Positions 1-6,378 are shown, counted from the stretch's first letter. The stretch is 8,840 nucleotides of DNA from an uncultured Selenomonadales bacterium (GCA_937915725.1 CALGGV010000164.1:1-8840), one strand, 5' to 3'. Program-made: numbers and translations. Notes: generated by a model not told the origin, from the sequence alone.

Positions 1-350
1 AATACATTTTCCTTAGCTTGATAAAAAACTGCCCTTAAATTAAATTTTGTCGAAATAAATTTTTAATTTGTCAGCAATATGATTTTAAATATCGCCAAAA
101 CAGCCCAAAATTTCAACGTAGCACACCTTGTAAATTCATTTTAATACATTTTCCTTAGCTTGATAAAAACCTGCCCTTAAATTAAATTTTGTCGAAAATA
201 AATTTTTAATTTGTCAGCAATATGATTTTAAATATCGTCAAAACGGGCGAAAATTTCAACGTGGCACGCCTTGTAAATTCATTTTAATACATTTTCCTTA
301 GCTTGATAAAAAACTGCCCTTAAATTAAATTTTGTCGAAAATAAATTTTT
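1..350. repeat. Tandem repeat of a 142-143 bp unit, about 2.5 copies
   Basis: Copies are at 1-142, 143-285 and a partial one at 286-350; each begins AATACATTTTCCTTAGCTTG. Copies 1 and 2 differ by about seven substitutions and one single-base indel, clustered around 224-275 of copy 2. The partial third copy differs from copy 2 at one base in 65. The unit is AT-rich, and I see no convincing ORF, hairpin terminator or coding periodicity in it. The left edge of the array is cut by the window start, so the true copy number is unknown. The third copy stops at about 350, inside the 3' end of the HAD gene, so that gene's last seven codons and stop lie in repeat sequence. No gene is seen in 1-324. Confidence 0.93.
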
Positions 351-1143
351 GAATGACTTCAGAAACTGCGCTGTTTTCACAATCTTTTTCGCAGATATAA
401 TCGCAAATACTGCGCATATCCGGAACAACATTTGCAACGCCGACGCCCAAGCCCGCCGCCTTAATCATTGAGGCATCATTCCAATTATCGCCAATAGCAA
501 TGGTATCTTTCATATCGACGCCCAAAATTTCGGCAAGCTTGCTAAGTCCTGCGCCTTTATTAACCCCGCGACGATTGAATTCGAGGTAACGATTGGAAGA
601 GTAGGAAACGTCAACATCGCCGGTAATATCTTTGAGTTCGTCTGCAATTTTGCGCAAATAATTTGTATCTGTATTCGCGTACAAACATTTTACAATTTCT
701 TGACCTTTGAGAAAATCAAGATTCTTTTCAAAAGTTTCTTGTACAGCCATTCGCCCTGCAACATAGTCTTTTTCGTTTTGGAAAAAATTATAAGCGTAAA
801 CATTATCTAAAGTGTAAACGTGAACGCAAACATCATAAGTTAAACCGCGCCTGTAAAATTCTTCGGCAAGTTCAAAAGGTATACCGTCAAAATGCAAAAG
901 TTTATGATTTTTATTTTCGGTAATTGCACCGCCGTTGAAAGAAATTACATATTCGTTTTCGGCGTCAAAAGTTCCGAGCTCCTTTAATTGCGCGTCAATG
1001 CTTACATAATTTCTGCCGCTTGCCGGTACAAATTTTACGCCCAAATCTTTTAGTTTGGCGATAGATTGTTTATCTTTTTCAGAAATTTTTCTGTCTCTGC
1101 GAAGTAATGTTTCGTCCAAATCGCAGGCAATAATTTTGTACAT
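325..1143 (-). CDS. Cof-type HAD-superfamily phosphatase (HAD-IIB)
   Basis: A 272-aa cytosolic hydrolase predicted to remove phosphate from a small phosphorylated metabolite, often a sugar phosphate in this family. Visible HAD motifs: I, D8-L-D10-E-T near the N-terminus (nucleophile and acid/base Asp); II, Ser42 in PASGR; III, Lys196 in NKG; IV, GDNWND with D219 and D223 for Mg2+. The middle (about 85-190) is the type IIB cap. Length is normal for Cof proteins. The ATG start is supported by AGGAGG 7 nt upstream. It is the last gene of the PTS operon, 76 bp after EIIA, and a terminator-like hairpin sits in that gap, so it is probably expressed at a lower or separately controlled level. The operon has no glycosidase, so this enzyme may process the PTS product; that is inference. 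Residues 266-272 and the stop codon are encoded in the partial third copy of the 143-bp repeat. Confidence 0.9.
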   Translation of the reverse strand: MYKIIACDLDETLLRRDRKISEKDKQSIAKLKDLGVKFVPASGRNYVSIDAQLKELGTFDAENEYVISFNGGAITENKNHKLLHFDGIPFELAEEFYRRGLTYDVCVHVYTLDNVYAYNFFQNEKDYVAGRMAVQETFEKNLDFLKGQEIVKCLYANTDTNYLRKIADELKDITGDVDVSYSSNRYLEFNRRGVNKGAGLSKLAEILGVDMKDTIAIGDNWNDASMIKAAGLGVGVANVVPDMRSICDYICEKDCENSAVSEVIQKFIFDKI

Positions 1144-1159
1144 TTTGAATCCTCCTACT

Positions 1160-1194
1160 AAAAAAGTAGACAGTGATTAAATCAACTGCCTACT
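1160..1194 (-). terminator. Terminator-like hairpin between EIIA and HAD genes
   Basis: On the minus strand AGTAGGCAGT pairs with ACTGTCTACT (ten pairs including one G-U), and GAT/ATC can extend the stem past a bulged T. A run of five to six T follows. This has the shape of an intrinsic terminator, placed 17 nt before the HAD start codon. The 3' arm CTACT can instead pair with the AGTAG that begins the HAD Shine-Dalgarno region (AGTAGGAGG), so the two structures would exclude each other. Termination is likely partial, because HAD has no evident promoter of its own. Confidence 0.7.
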
Positions 1195-1219
1195 CTTTTG
1201 CCGGAAAAATTATTCTAAA

Positions 1220-1534
1220 TTACTTTGCGAGTCTCTTATACAAATCGATGAATTCAAGTGCGATCGTCTTAAAACCTTCCGCGCTCATAAGCTGATCTTC
1301 TGCGTGAAGAATGATTAAGGAAACCGCGCTGCCTTGTCCGTGCTCTGCTTCGTGGGTGAGAAGTTCTGCGTGGGCGTGATGTCCTTGTACAAACATTTCG
1401 TCGCCCTCTGTAATTAATTTTTTAGCTCCCTCGAAGTCGCCTTCTTTGGCTTTTTGAATTGATTCGATATAGCAACTGCGCGCTGTGCCTACTGCGGAAA
1501 TAATTTCAAATGCAGTGAGTTCTAAACCTTCCAT
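1220..1534 (-). CDS. PTS lactose/cellobiose-family EIIA component
   Basis: A 104-aa soluble helical phosphocarrier that takes phosphate from HPr and hands it to the EIIB cysteine. It matches the LacF/CelC (ChbA) family in length and pattern: N-terminal ELTAFEIISAVGTARS, a middle GDFEGAKKLI helix, and the phosphorylation-site segment ILHAEDQLM with His77 as likely acceptor. Asp80 matches the metal-binding Asp at the trimer axis. The ATG start has GGAGG 7 nt upstream. It is third in the operon, 36 nt after EIIB. The subfamily is clear; the sugar (cellobiose, chitobiose, lactose or other) cannot be told from this subunit. Confidence 0.93.
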   Translation of the reverse strand: MEGLELTAFEIISAVGTARSCYIESIQKAKEGDFEGAKKLITEGDEMFVQGHHAHAELLTHEAEHGQGSAVSLIILHAEDQLMSAEGFKTIALEFIDLYKRLAK

Positions 1535-1570
1535 TATTATGCCTCCAAATTGAAATTATTTTGCGATAAA

Positions 1571-1879
1571 TTACATACCCATCAATTTTTTAGCGATAGC
1601 GATTGCGCCTTTGCCGTCCATACGACCATAAATCTTCATGTCGATAGCGTCAATCGGAACACCGGGGCAAGCTTCCTGAACTTTACCTTTTGCAAAACGA
1701 ATCTGCGGTCCGAGAAGGATGCAGTCTGCATCGGCTGCTTTTTCTTTTGCGTCTGCTTGCGGGAATGCTGCAATTTCCCAATCGCCATTGCCTTCAGCTG
1801 CTGCTGCTTCTTTCATCTTTTTGACGAGCATACTGGTTGACATACCGCCTGCACAGAGAAGAATAATTTTCTTTGCCAT
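1571..1879 (-). CDS. PTS lactose/cellobiose-family EIIB component
   Basis: A 102-aa cytosolic protein that relays phosphate from EIIA to the sugar bound in EIIC. The N-terminus MAKKIILLCAGGMSTSMLV is the diagnostic P-loop-like site of Lac-family EIIB, with Cys9 as the phosphorylated residue. The later stretch CILLGPQIRF is also typical. I chose the ATG at 1879. An in-frame GTG at 1891 lies only 1-3 nt from the AAGGAG site at 1893-1898, too close for initiation. The ATG is 13 nt from it, somewhat long, but gives the usual family N-terminus. It is second in the operon, between EIIC and EIIA. Confidence 0.93.
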   Translation of the reverse strand: MAKKIILLCAGGMSTSMLVKKMKEAAAAEGNGDWEIAAFPQADAKEKAADADCILLGPQIRFAKGKVQEACPGVPIDAIDMKIYGRMDGKGAIAIAKKLMGM

Positions 1880-1918
1880 AATGAAAAACACACTCCTTTA
1901 AAAATTTATTAATATTTA

Positions 1919-1949
1919 CAGTCAACGGGCAATTTTTCGCCGCCAACTG
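1919..1949 (-). promoter_or_regulatory. Intercistronic hairpin between EIIC and EIIB
   Basis: In the 81-nt gap between the EIIC stop and EIIB start, the minus strand has CAGTTGGCGG and CCGTTGACTG around an 11-nt loop: ten pairs, three of them G-U. No clean T-run follows, so it is a poor terminator. It may protect the 3' end of an EIIC transcript or mark a processing site that sets subunit ratios. That role is inferred. Confidence 0.45.
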
Positions 1950-1960
1950 ATTTTAACGAA

Positions 1961-3268
1961 TTATTCTTCAGCCGCTTCAGCTTCTTCTTTGAGAGCCGCG
2001 TTATCTTGCGCCTTCAAGAAAGGAGTATAAATAACGGTTGAAGTTGCAATAATTATAGCCTGAACAATCAAGCCGGGTAAACCTTGTAACAATAAGCCGG
2101 AAAGAAGTGGCGGGGTTGTCCACGGAACTTGTACCGCGCCAAACGGCGTCATAAAGCCCATTGAAATTGAGAAATAAGTTATTAACATTGCCGCCCACAT
2201 TGCAAGACTAAAAGGAACGAGCATGTAAGGATTGAAAACGATAGGAAGACCGAAGATAATCGGTTCATTGATATTGAAAATACCGGGCGCAGTACCGAGT
2301 TTGATAATTGCGCGTACTTGTTCAGATTTTGCGAAGAGCCAGCCGGAAATTAACAAGCCAACTGTCGCGCCGCAACCTGCCGGTTTCATGAAAACGTCGA
2401 AAACTTGAATTGTAAGGATATGAGCGCGGGGATCTGTTGCAAGATCTACGCCCGCTTCAATCAACGCCTGATTTTCAAGTGCGTTAGCTGTCATAATCGG
2501 GTTCATAACGCCGCCTACGACGTTAGGTCCGTGAATACCAGCCCAGAAAAGAATTGTTTGCAAAAGTGAAAAGACTGTACCGCCAAGTACGGAGTCTGTA
2601 ATACCTTGCAACGGCGATTGAATCATATCAAACAAAAGTTGCGGGAAAGTTGTATCGCCTACAAATTTGCAAAGACCAAAAACAATAGCCGCAGTTGTGA
2701 AAACGATCGCACCAGGTGTCAAAGCCTCAAATGCACGAGTAACGCCTGAAGGAACGGACGGCGGCATTTTTAAGCCAAGATGATTTTTTTCGCAGTAAAC
2801 CGCAATAACACTTGTGAAAAGTGCGATTAACATACCGGAAATAATACCGTTACTGCCTGTCCAAAGTTTCGGAATAACTTCATTTGCAACGCCTTCACTG
2901 CCAACAGCAACACTTGAAGGCATAACCATTACGAATGCACAGAAAGAAAGAATCGCCGCCATAATAGCGTTGCAACCTTCAGCCTCTGTATATTTGTATG
3001 AAACGGACAAACAACAGATAACGCCCAAAACGTTAAATGTTCCGCCGAAAACTGCATACAACGGAGCCGCCCATTCATAACCAAATTTTGCTACCATCAT
3101 TTCATTGTAGCCTGGAATTGGTAAATTTGCCAGCAATAGAAAGACTGAACCAACGATTGTAAAAGGCGTTGTCATAATAAATCCGTCACGCAACGCAGCA
3201 ACTACTTTGATTTCAGCAAAACTAGCCATAATACCTATAAACTTATCAAATGCTGAATTCCCTTCCAT
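1961..3268 (-). CDS. PTS cellobiose-family EIIC permease
   Basis: A 435-aa integral membrane sugar transporter that binds the substrate and lets EIIB phosphorylate it during import. It has about ten hydrophobic segments from residue 30 to 415 and a charged C-terminal tail (KEEAEAAEE). Family markers are FWAGIHGP with His246 and GIFNINEPIIFGLP with Glu335, both conserved sugar-site residues in CelB/ChbC/LacE-type EIIC. Length agrees with CelB. The frame is open 25 codons further upstream, but the ATG at 3268 has AAGGAGGG just before it and gives the normal MEGNSAFDKFIGIM start, so it is preferred. First gene of the EIIC-EIIB-EIIA-HAD operon. The sugar is probably a beta-glucoside or similar disaccharide; sequence alone does not settle it. 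Confidence 0.93.
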   Translation of the reverse strand: MEGNSAFDKFIGIMASFAEIKVVAALRDGFIMTTPFTIVGSVFLLLANLPIPGYNEMMVAKFGYEWAAPLYAVFGGTFNVLGVICCLSVSYKYTEAEGCNAIMAAILSFCAFVMVMPSSVAVGSEGVANEVIPKLWTGSNGIISGMLIALFTSVIAVYCEKNHLGLKMPPSVPSGVTRAFEALTPGAIVFTTAAIVFGLCKFVGDTTFPQLLFDMIQSPLQGITDSVLGGTVFSLLQTILFWAGIHGPNVVGGVMNPIMTANALENQALIEAGVDLATDPRAHILTIQVFDVFMKPAGCGATVGLLISGWLFAKSEQVRAIIKLGTAPGIFNINEPIIFGLPIVFNPYMLVPFSLAMWAAMLITYFSISMGFMTPFGAVQVPWTTPPLLSGLLLQGLPGLIVQAIIIATSTVIYTPFLKAQDNAALKEEAEAAEE

Positions 3269-3295
3269 GTTTACCCTCCTTAAAATAAAACAAAA

Positions 3296-3326
3296 ATTAT
3301 AACGGCACGCAGTCTCAAAACTGCAA
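3296..3326 (-). promoter_or_regulatory. Putative promoter of the PTS operon
   Basis: A perfect TATAAT is on the minus strand at 3301-3296, about 28 nt before the EIIC ATG, which leaves a short leader carrying the ribosome binding site. The -35 is poor: TTGCAG at 3326-3321 with a 19-nt spacer. A small inverted repeat, GCAGT-N6-ACTGC (3309-3324), lies between the boxes. The weak -35 suggests activator dependence, which is an inference. I see no convincing cre site or sigma-54 promoter. Confidence 0.5.
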
Positions 3327-3331
3327 CTTAC

Positions 3332-3392
3332 TGACGCACTCAATAAAAATAAAACAACCCAAAATAAATCCGTTAATCCTGCAAGTGCGTCA
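3332..3392. promoter_or_regulatory. Spaced perfect inverted repeat upstream of the PTS promoter
   Basis: TGACGCACT (3332-3340) and AGTGCGTCA (3384-3392) are perfect 9-bp complements, with centres 52 bp apart, about five helical turns. Both lie just upstream of the putative PTS -35 region. They could be paired binding sites for a regulator that loops DNA, or the arms of a hairpin if a longer transcript exists. The upstream arm overlaps a TTGACG that resembles a -35 box, but no fitting -10 follows. Confidence 0.45.
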
Positions 3393-3555
3393 AAAACTTA
3401 AAAATTTTTTCTTTCCGCTAACACCAACTTTCTAAAAATGATTTAAAGAAATTTTAATACACCATTTAAATTTTAGCAAGTGTTTTTAATTAAAAAACTG
3501 AAAAAATTTTTTGAAAATTAATTATCAATTTATTGAATTAAAAGTTTTGCAAAAT
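3393..3555. other. AT-rich intergenic stretch with no gene seen
   Basis: This completes the 331-bp gap between lonC and the PTS operon. It is very AT-rich, with A- and T-tracts such as AAAAAATTTTTT and an imperfect palindrome TTGAAAATTAATTATCAA at 3511-3528. I find no ORF with a ribosome binding site and no RNA gene. Bent DNA upstream of the PTS promoter is possible but unproven. Confidence 0.5.
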
Positions 3556-3592
3556 AAAAAAAATTGCATTTACTTTTTGGAAGTAAACGCAA
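3556..3592 (-). terminator. Intrinsic terminator of the rplI-lonC operon
   Basis: On the minus strand TTGCGTTTACTT pairs with AAGTAAATGCAA: twelve pairs, one a G-U, with a 5-nt loop. Eight T follow. It begins 8 nt after the lonC stop codon. The G-U pair makes it stronger in the minus-strand RNA than in the opposite direction. Confidence 0.88.
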
Positions 3593-3599
3593 ATAAATT

Positions 3600-5540
3600 T
3601 TATTTTTCCTCTAAAAAATTAATTTCTTCGTCAAAGATATATTTGAAAGCCTCTTCGGCAGTTTCGACGGCGTGAATTTTCAATCCCAAATGATTTTGCG
3701 GAATATCCTTAGAATTTTCTTTTGGAATTACCAAAGTTTTAATACCGGCTTGTTTTGCGCCATAAGCTTTTTCAAAGACGCCACCGACCGGACGAACTTT
3801 GCCCTGCAGTGAAATTTCTCCCGTAACTGCAACATCTTGACGAATTTTTTTGCCGGTAACTGCGCTGATTAACGCAGATAAAATCGCAGTACCCGCGCTC
3901 GGTCCGTCAATATTGCCGCCGCCAATTACATTTATATGAACGTCGAAATCGTGAATATCTTTGCCCGTAACTTTTCGCAAAACGGACGCCGCGTTGAAAA
4001 CTGAATCTTTTGCCATACTTCCTGCAGTTTCGTTAAAGCGAATTGTACCTTTGCCTTTTTCAGCCGGAAAAACTACCGCCTCAATTTCAATAACCGAGCC
4101 GATAAAACCGCTGACACCTAAGCCGAAAATGTGTCCAACAGCAGATTTACTTGACGCCTTTTTTGTAACGTACTGAAACAATCTTGAGACCTGCGCGACT
4201 TCGTAAATATGATTTTTGGTAATTTTAATATTTTCGGCATTTTCAGAAAGTGCTAAGCTGTAAGCGTCCGCCAAAATATTAATCGCCTTTCGCCCTTCAA
4301 TCGTATATTCAGAAATAGTTTCTGCAATACCATTTTCAAGTTCGACTTTTAACTTTGAGGCGGCGTTTTTTACAATTTCGACAATATGCGCGGGCGTCAA
4401 GGGCTCAAAATAAATTTCCGCACAACGCGAACGTAGCGCAGGATTTATCGAACTTGAATCACGGGTTGTAGCTCCAATTAAAACAAAATCAGCGGGCGCG
4501 CCGTTTTCAAAAAGCATTTTTACATATTTTGGAACTCTTTCATCTGTTGGGTCGTAGTAGGCAGATTCAAAATAGGCGCGTTTATCTTCCAAAACTTTTA
4601 ACAATTTGTTTTGTAACATTGTATCCATTTCGCCAATTTCATCAATGAATAAAATCCCGCCGTGCGCGTCAGTAACAAGTCCGGGCTTAGGCTCGGGTAC
4701 GCCACTTTCTGCCAAAGATTTTTGCGCGCCTTGATAAATTGGATCGTGAACACTGCCTAAAAGCGGATTAGTCATATCCCGCGGATCCCATCTTAAAGTT
4801 GTCCCGTCAGTTTCAACAAAGGGAGCATTTTCAGCAAAAGGGCTGTAGTCTAAATTTTTCACGTCTTCAAGTACAAGGCGGGCGGCAGTAGTTTTACCGA
4901 CGCCGGGTGGTCCATACAAAATCAAATGTTGCGGATAAGGCGACGCCAATTTTGCCTTCAAAGATTTAACGGCGCGTTCTTGCCCTACAATTTCTTCAAG
5001 GGTTTTTGGGCGCAGTAATTCCATTACAGATTGAGTTAGCTGTACTTTTTCAAGCTGTTCAATTTGTTCACGTTTTTTGGCGTCGTGCGGCGTTTCATCT
5101 GCAGGTTTTTCTTCCTTTAAAATCTGCATACGAATATCTTTGACGTATTCTTGATGGTCGCGTTCCAGTTTTTCTGAAACTTTCTTATCAATTTTATCTT
5201 CGACTTGACGGCGTGCGATAATATCAGCCAGCAATTCTGAAAGTTTGGCAATTTCGGCTTGAAGTTCAGATTTTGGCGGGGGCGGACCTATTGTAGGATT
5301 TTCTTCCAAAATTCGGCGCAATGCCAAAACTCTTTCACTTGGATTATTTGAACGTAAAAGCCGGAGTGCGTCCATTCTTCCCGCCTGCAAAACTAATCTG
5401 TCAGAGCCCATTGCCTCAATAACAATTTCATACAGCGCGGAAATTTCTCTGTCAATATCAGTTACATTGCGCGGTTGCATAGGAATATTTTTTTTGCCGG
5501 AAAAAGTGCGTTTAATTGCGCCGAAAAAATTTTTTAACAC
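3600..5540 (-). CDS. lonC: LonC-type ATP-dependent serine protease (Lon family)
   Basis: A 646-aa cytosolic AAA+ protease that unfolds and degrades proteins. Residues 1-90 are a family-specific N-terminus and about 90-170 a charged, probably coiled-coil stretch; the LON substrate-binding domain of LonA is absent. The AAA+ module has Walker A GPPGVGKT (210-217), the segment LLGSVHDPIYQGA typical of LonB/LonC, Walker B ILFIDE (296-301), sensor ATTR (357-360) and LRSR (369-372). The protease domain has Ser548 in DGPSAG and Lys591 in GGVFEKAYG, 43 residues apart as in Lon, so the catalytic dyad is intact. The start is GTG, 4 nt after the rplI stop, with GAGG inside the end of rplI, which suggests translational coupling. 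LonC is known from spore-forming Firmicutes and proposed to act in sporulation; here that role is only inferred. A strong terminator follows. Confidence 0.93.
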   Translation of the reverse strand: MLKNFFGAIKRTFSGKKNIPMQPRNVTDIDREISALYEIVIEAMGSDRLVLQAGRMDALRLLRSNNPSERVLALRRILEENPTIGPPPPKSELQAEIAKLSELLADIIARRQVEDKIDKKVSEKLERDHQEYVKDIRMQILKEEKPADETPHDAKKREQIEQLEKVQLTQSVMELLRPKTLEEIVGQERAVKSLKAKLASPYPQHLILYGPPGVGKTTAARLVLEDVKNLDYSPFAENAPFVETDGTTLRWDPRDMTNPLLGSVHDPIYQGAQKSLAESGVPEPKPGLVTDAHGGILFIDEIGEMDTMLQNKLLKVLEDKRAYFESAYYDPTDERVPKYVKMLFENGAPADFVLIGATTRDSSSINPALRSRCAEIYFEPLTPAHIVEIVKNAASKLKVELENGIAETISEYTIEGRKAINILADAYSLALSENAENIKITKNHIYEVAQVSRLFQYVTKKASSKSAVGHIFGLGVSGFIGSVIEIEAVVFPAEKGKGTIRFNETAGSMAKDSVFNAASVLRKVTGKDIHDFDVHINVIGGGNIDGPSAGTAILSALISAVTGKKIRQDVAVTGEISLQGKVRPVGGVFEKAYGAKQAGIKTLVIPKENSKDIPQNHLGLKIHAVETAEEAFKYIFDEEINFLEEK

Positions 5541-5544
5541 GTTA

Positions 5545-5991
5545 TCAAGCCTCGACTACGACAACTTTTATTTTTGTGGAAGTTTCAGGGTGAAGTTTAA
5601 TAATTGCGTCGTAAGTTCCAATTCCGGTAACTTCGCCTTGAATTGTAATTTTGCGCTTATCGATATTTACATTACGTTCTTTTTTGAGAGCCTTAGCAAC
5701 ATCGCTGCCGCTTACACTGCCAAAAAGTTTACCGTCTTTACCAATTTTGATAGGAATTTTTACAGAAACTTTTTCAAGTTGTGAACCCAAAAGTTTTGCC
5801 TCGTCAGCCTCTTGTTGAGCGCGGCGGGCTTTATTTTCGGCGTTGGTTTTTGCAACGTGTAAATTTGCATCATTTGCAACAATAGCTAATTTGCGCGGCA
5901 AAAGATAATTTCTGCCGTAGCCGTCCGCAACTTCTACAATATCGCCTTTCGCTCCAATTTTTTTTACATCTTCTTGAAGAATAACTTTCAT
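5545..5991 (-). CDS. rplI: 50S ribosomal protein L9
   Basis: A 148-aa structural protein of the large ribosomal subunit that binds 23S rRNA and helps maintain the reading frame. The N-terminus MKVILQEDVKKIGAKGDIVE and the L9 signature over residues 13-36 (GAKGDIVEVADGYGRNYLLP) are clear. A long connecting helix (about 41-75, AENKARRAQQEADEAKLL) leads to the C-terminal domain with GKLFGSVSGSDVA. Full family length. The ATG has GAAAGGAG about 11 nt upstream, and a near-perfect promoter lies just ahead. It is first of a two-gene operon with lonC and ends in TGA 4 nt before the lonC GTG. In many Firmicutes rplI sits with a GdpP-type phosphodiesterase gene and dnaB; neither is present here. Confidence 0.97.
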   Translation of the reverse strand: MKVILQEDVKKIGAKGDIVEVADGYGRNYLLPRKLAIVANDANLHVAKTNAENKARRAQQEADEAKLLGSQLEKVSVKIPIKIGKDGKLFGSVSGSDVAKALKKERNVNIDKRKITIQGEVTGIGTYDAIIKLHPETSTKIKVVVVEA

Positions 5992-6023
5992 TTTTTATCT
6001 TACTCCTTTCAAATAAGTAATTC

Positions 6024-6052
6024 ATTATATTTCAAACGTAAAACTTTTTCAA
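6024..6052 (-). promoter_or_regulatory. Promoter of rplI-lonC
   Basis: On the minus strand TTGAAA (6052-6047), a 17-nt spacer and a perfect TATAAT (6029-6024) form a near-consensus sigma-A promoter. The -10 box lies about 32 nt before the rplI ATG, so the leader is short and carries GAAAGGAG. This suits strong constitutive expression of a ribosomal protein. Confidence 0.88.
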
Positions 6053-6067
6053 GAATAGGATTTTATC

Positions 6068-6096
6068 TTGACAATTTAAAGCGGCAATGTTAAACT
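6068..6096 (+). promoter_or_regulatory. Promoter of tRNA-Thr
   Basis: A perfect TTGACA (6068-6073) is followed by a 17-nt spacer and TAAACT (6091-6096), preceded by TG one base upstream (extended -10). The expected start is near 6103, giving a short 5' leader before the tRNA at 6117. It is divergent from the rplI promoter. A perfect palindrome overlaps the -10 box. Confidence 0.82.
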
Positions 6097-6107
6097 TTGC
6101 AAAGTTT
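6092..6107. promoter_or_regulatory. Perfect 16-bp palindrome over the tRNA-Thr promoter
   Basis: AAACTTTGCAAAGTTT is identical to its reverse complement. It covers most of the -10 box and the expected transcription start of the tRNA gene. That position suits a repressor operator, though an AT-rich palindrome can arise by chance and TTTGCAAA recurs elsewhere in the window. Confidence 0.4.
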
Positions 6108-6116
6108 TTAGAGAAC

Positions 6117-6192
<76 letters not shown>

Positions 6193-6205
6193 CATAGAAT
6201 TTAAC

Positions 6206-6232
6206 GCCTCGAAGGTTTTTCGGGGCTTTTTT
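6206..6232 (+). terminator. Intrinsic terminator of tRNA-Thr
   Basis: GCCTCGAA pairs with TTCGGGGC (eight pairs, one G-U) around a 5-nt loop, followed by six T. It lies 13 nt after the tRNA CCA end. Confidence 0.9.
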
Positions 6233-6250
6233 AGAAATAAAAATTTTACG

Positions 6251-6332
6251 CCTTTAACTTGAAATGTATGAGCAAATTTAGGGGCTAAGGATTAGGGATT
6301 TTTAGCCGATTAGACAAGTTAAAGGTTTTTTT
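6251..6332 (+). other. Nested inverted repeat ending in a T-run (structured element or second terminator)
   Basis: The outer arms CCTTTAACTTG (6251-6261) and CAAGTTAAAGG (6315-6325) are perfect 11-bp complements, followed by seven T. Inside, GGCTAAGGAT (6283-6292) pairs with ATTTTTAGCC (6298-6307): ten pairs, two of them G-U, around the loop TAGGG. A 21-nt strand and a 7-nt strand join the two stems. It lies between the tRNA terminator and the priA promoter, so it is not in the priA leader if that promoter is right. It could be a back-up terminator, a small RNA or a mobile-repeat remnant. I recognise no known riboswitch. Confidence 0.6.
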
Positions 6333-6378
6333 GTGTCCAAATAAAATTTTCAAATATTGTGCACAGTCATTTTTGAAC

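Noticed and set aside
1..350. CRISPR array
   Set aside because: Units are 142-143 bp, similar along their whole length and with no short-repeat/variable-spacer pattern; no cas genes are present.
1880..1891. GTG start for EIIB at 1891
   Set aside because: It lies too close to the AAGGAG site to be used, and the ATG at 1879 gives the usual family N-terminus.
1550..3080. Open frames opposite or overlapping the PTS genes
   Set aside because: They are Cys/Phe-rich or low-complexity translations opposite conserved PTS proteins, or (2001-2198, minus) out of frame within EIIC, with no supporting start signals.
3304..3326. Sigma-54 promoter upstream of the PTS genes
   Set aside because: A GGCAC element exists, but on the wrong strand and with wrong GG-to-GC spacing.
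3269..3343. 25-residue N-terminal extension of EIIC
   Set aside because: The frame is open, but AAGGAGGG sits right before the ATG at 3268, and the extension would run through the likely promoter.
3511..3528. Imperfect palindrome TTGAAAATTAATTATCAA as an operator
   Set aside because: It is in extremely AT-rich DNA over 200 bp from the PTS promoter, imperfect, and matches no motif I can name with confidence.
3961..5784. Plus-strand open frames opposite lonC and rplI
   Set aside because: Both genes are strongly conserved on the minus strand; the opposite frames show no domain or ribosome binding site.
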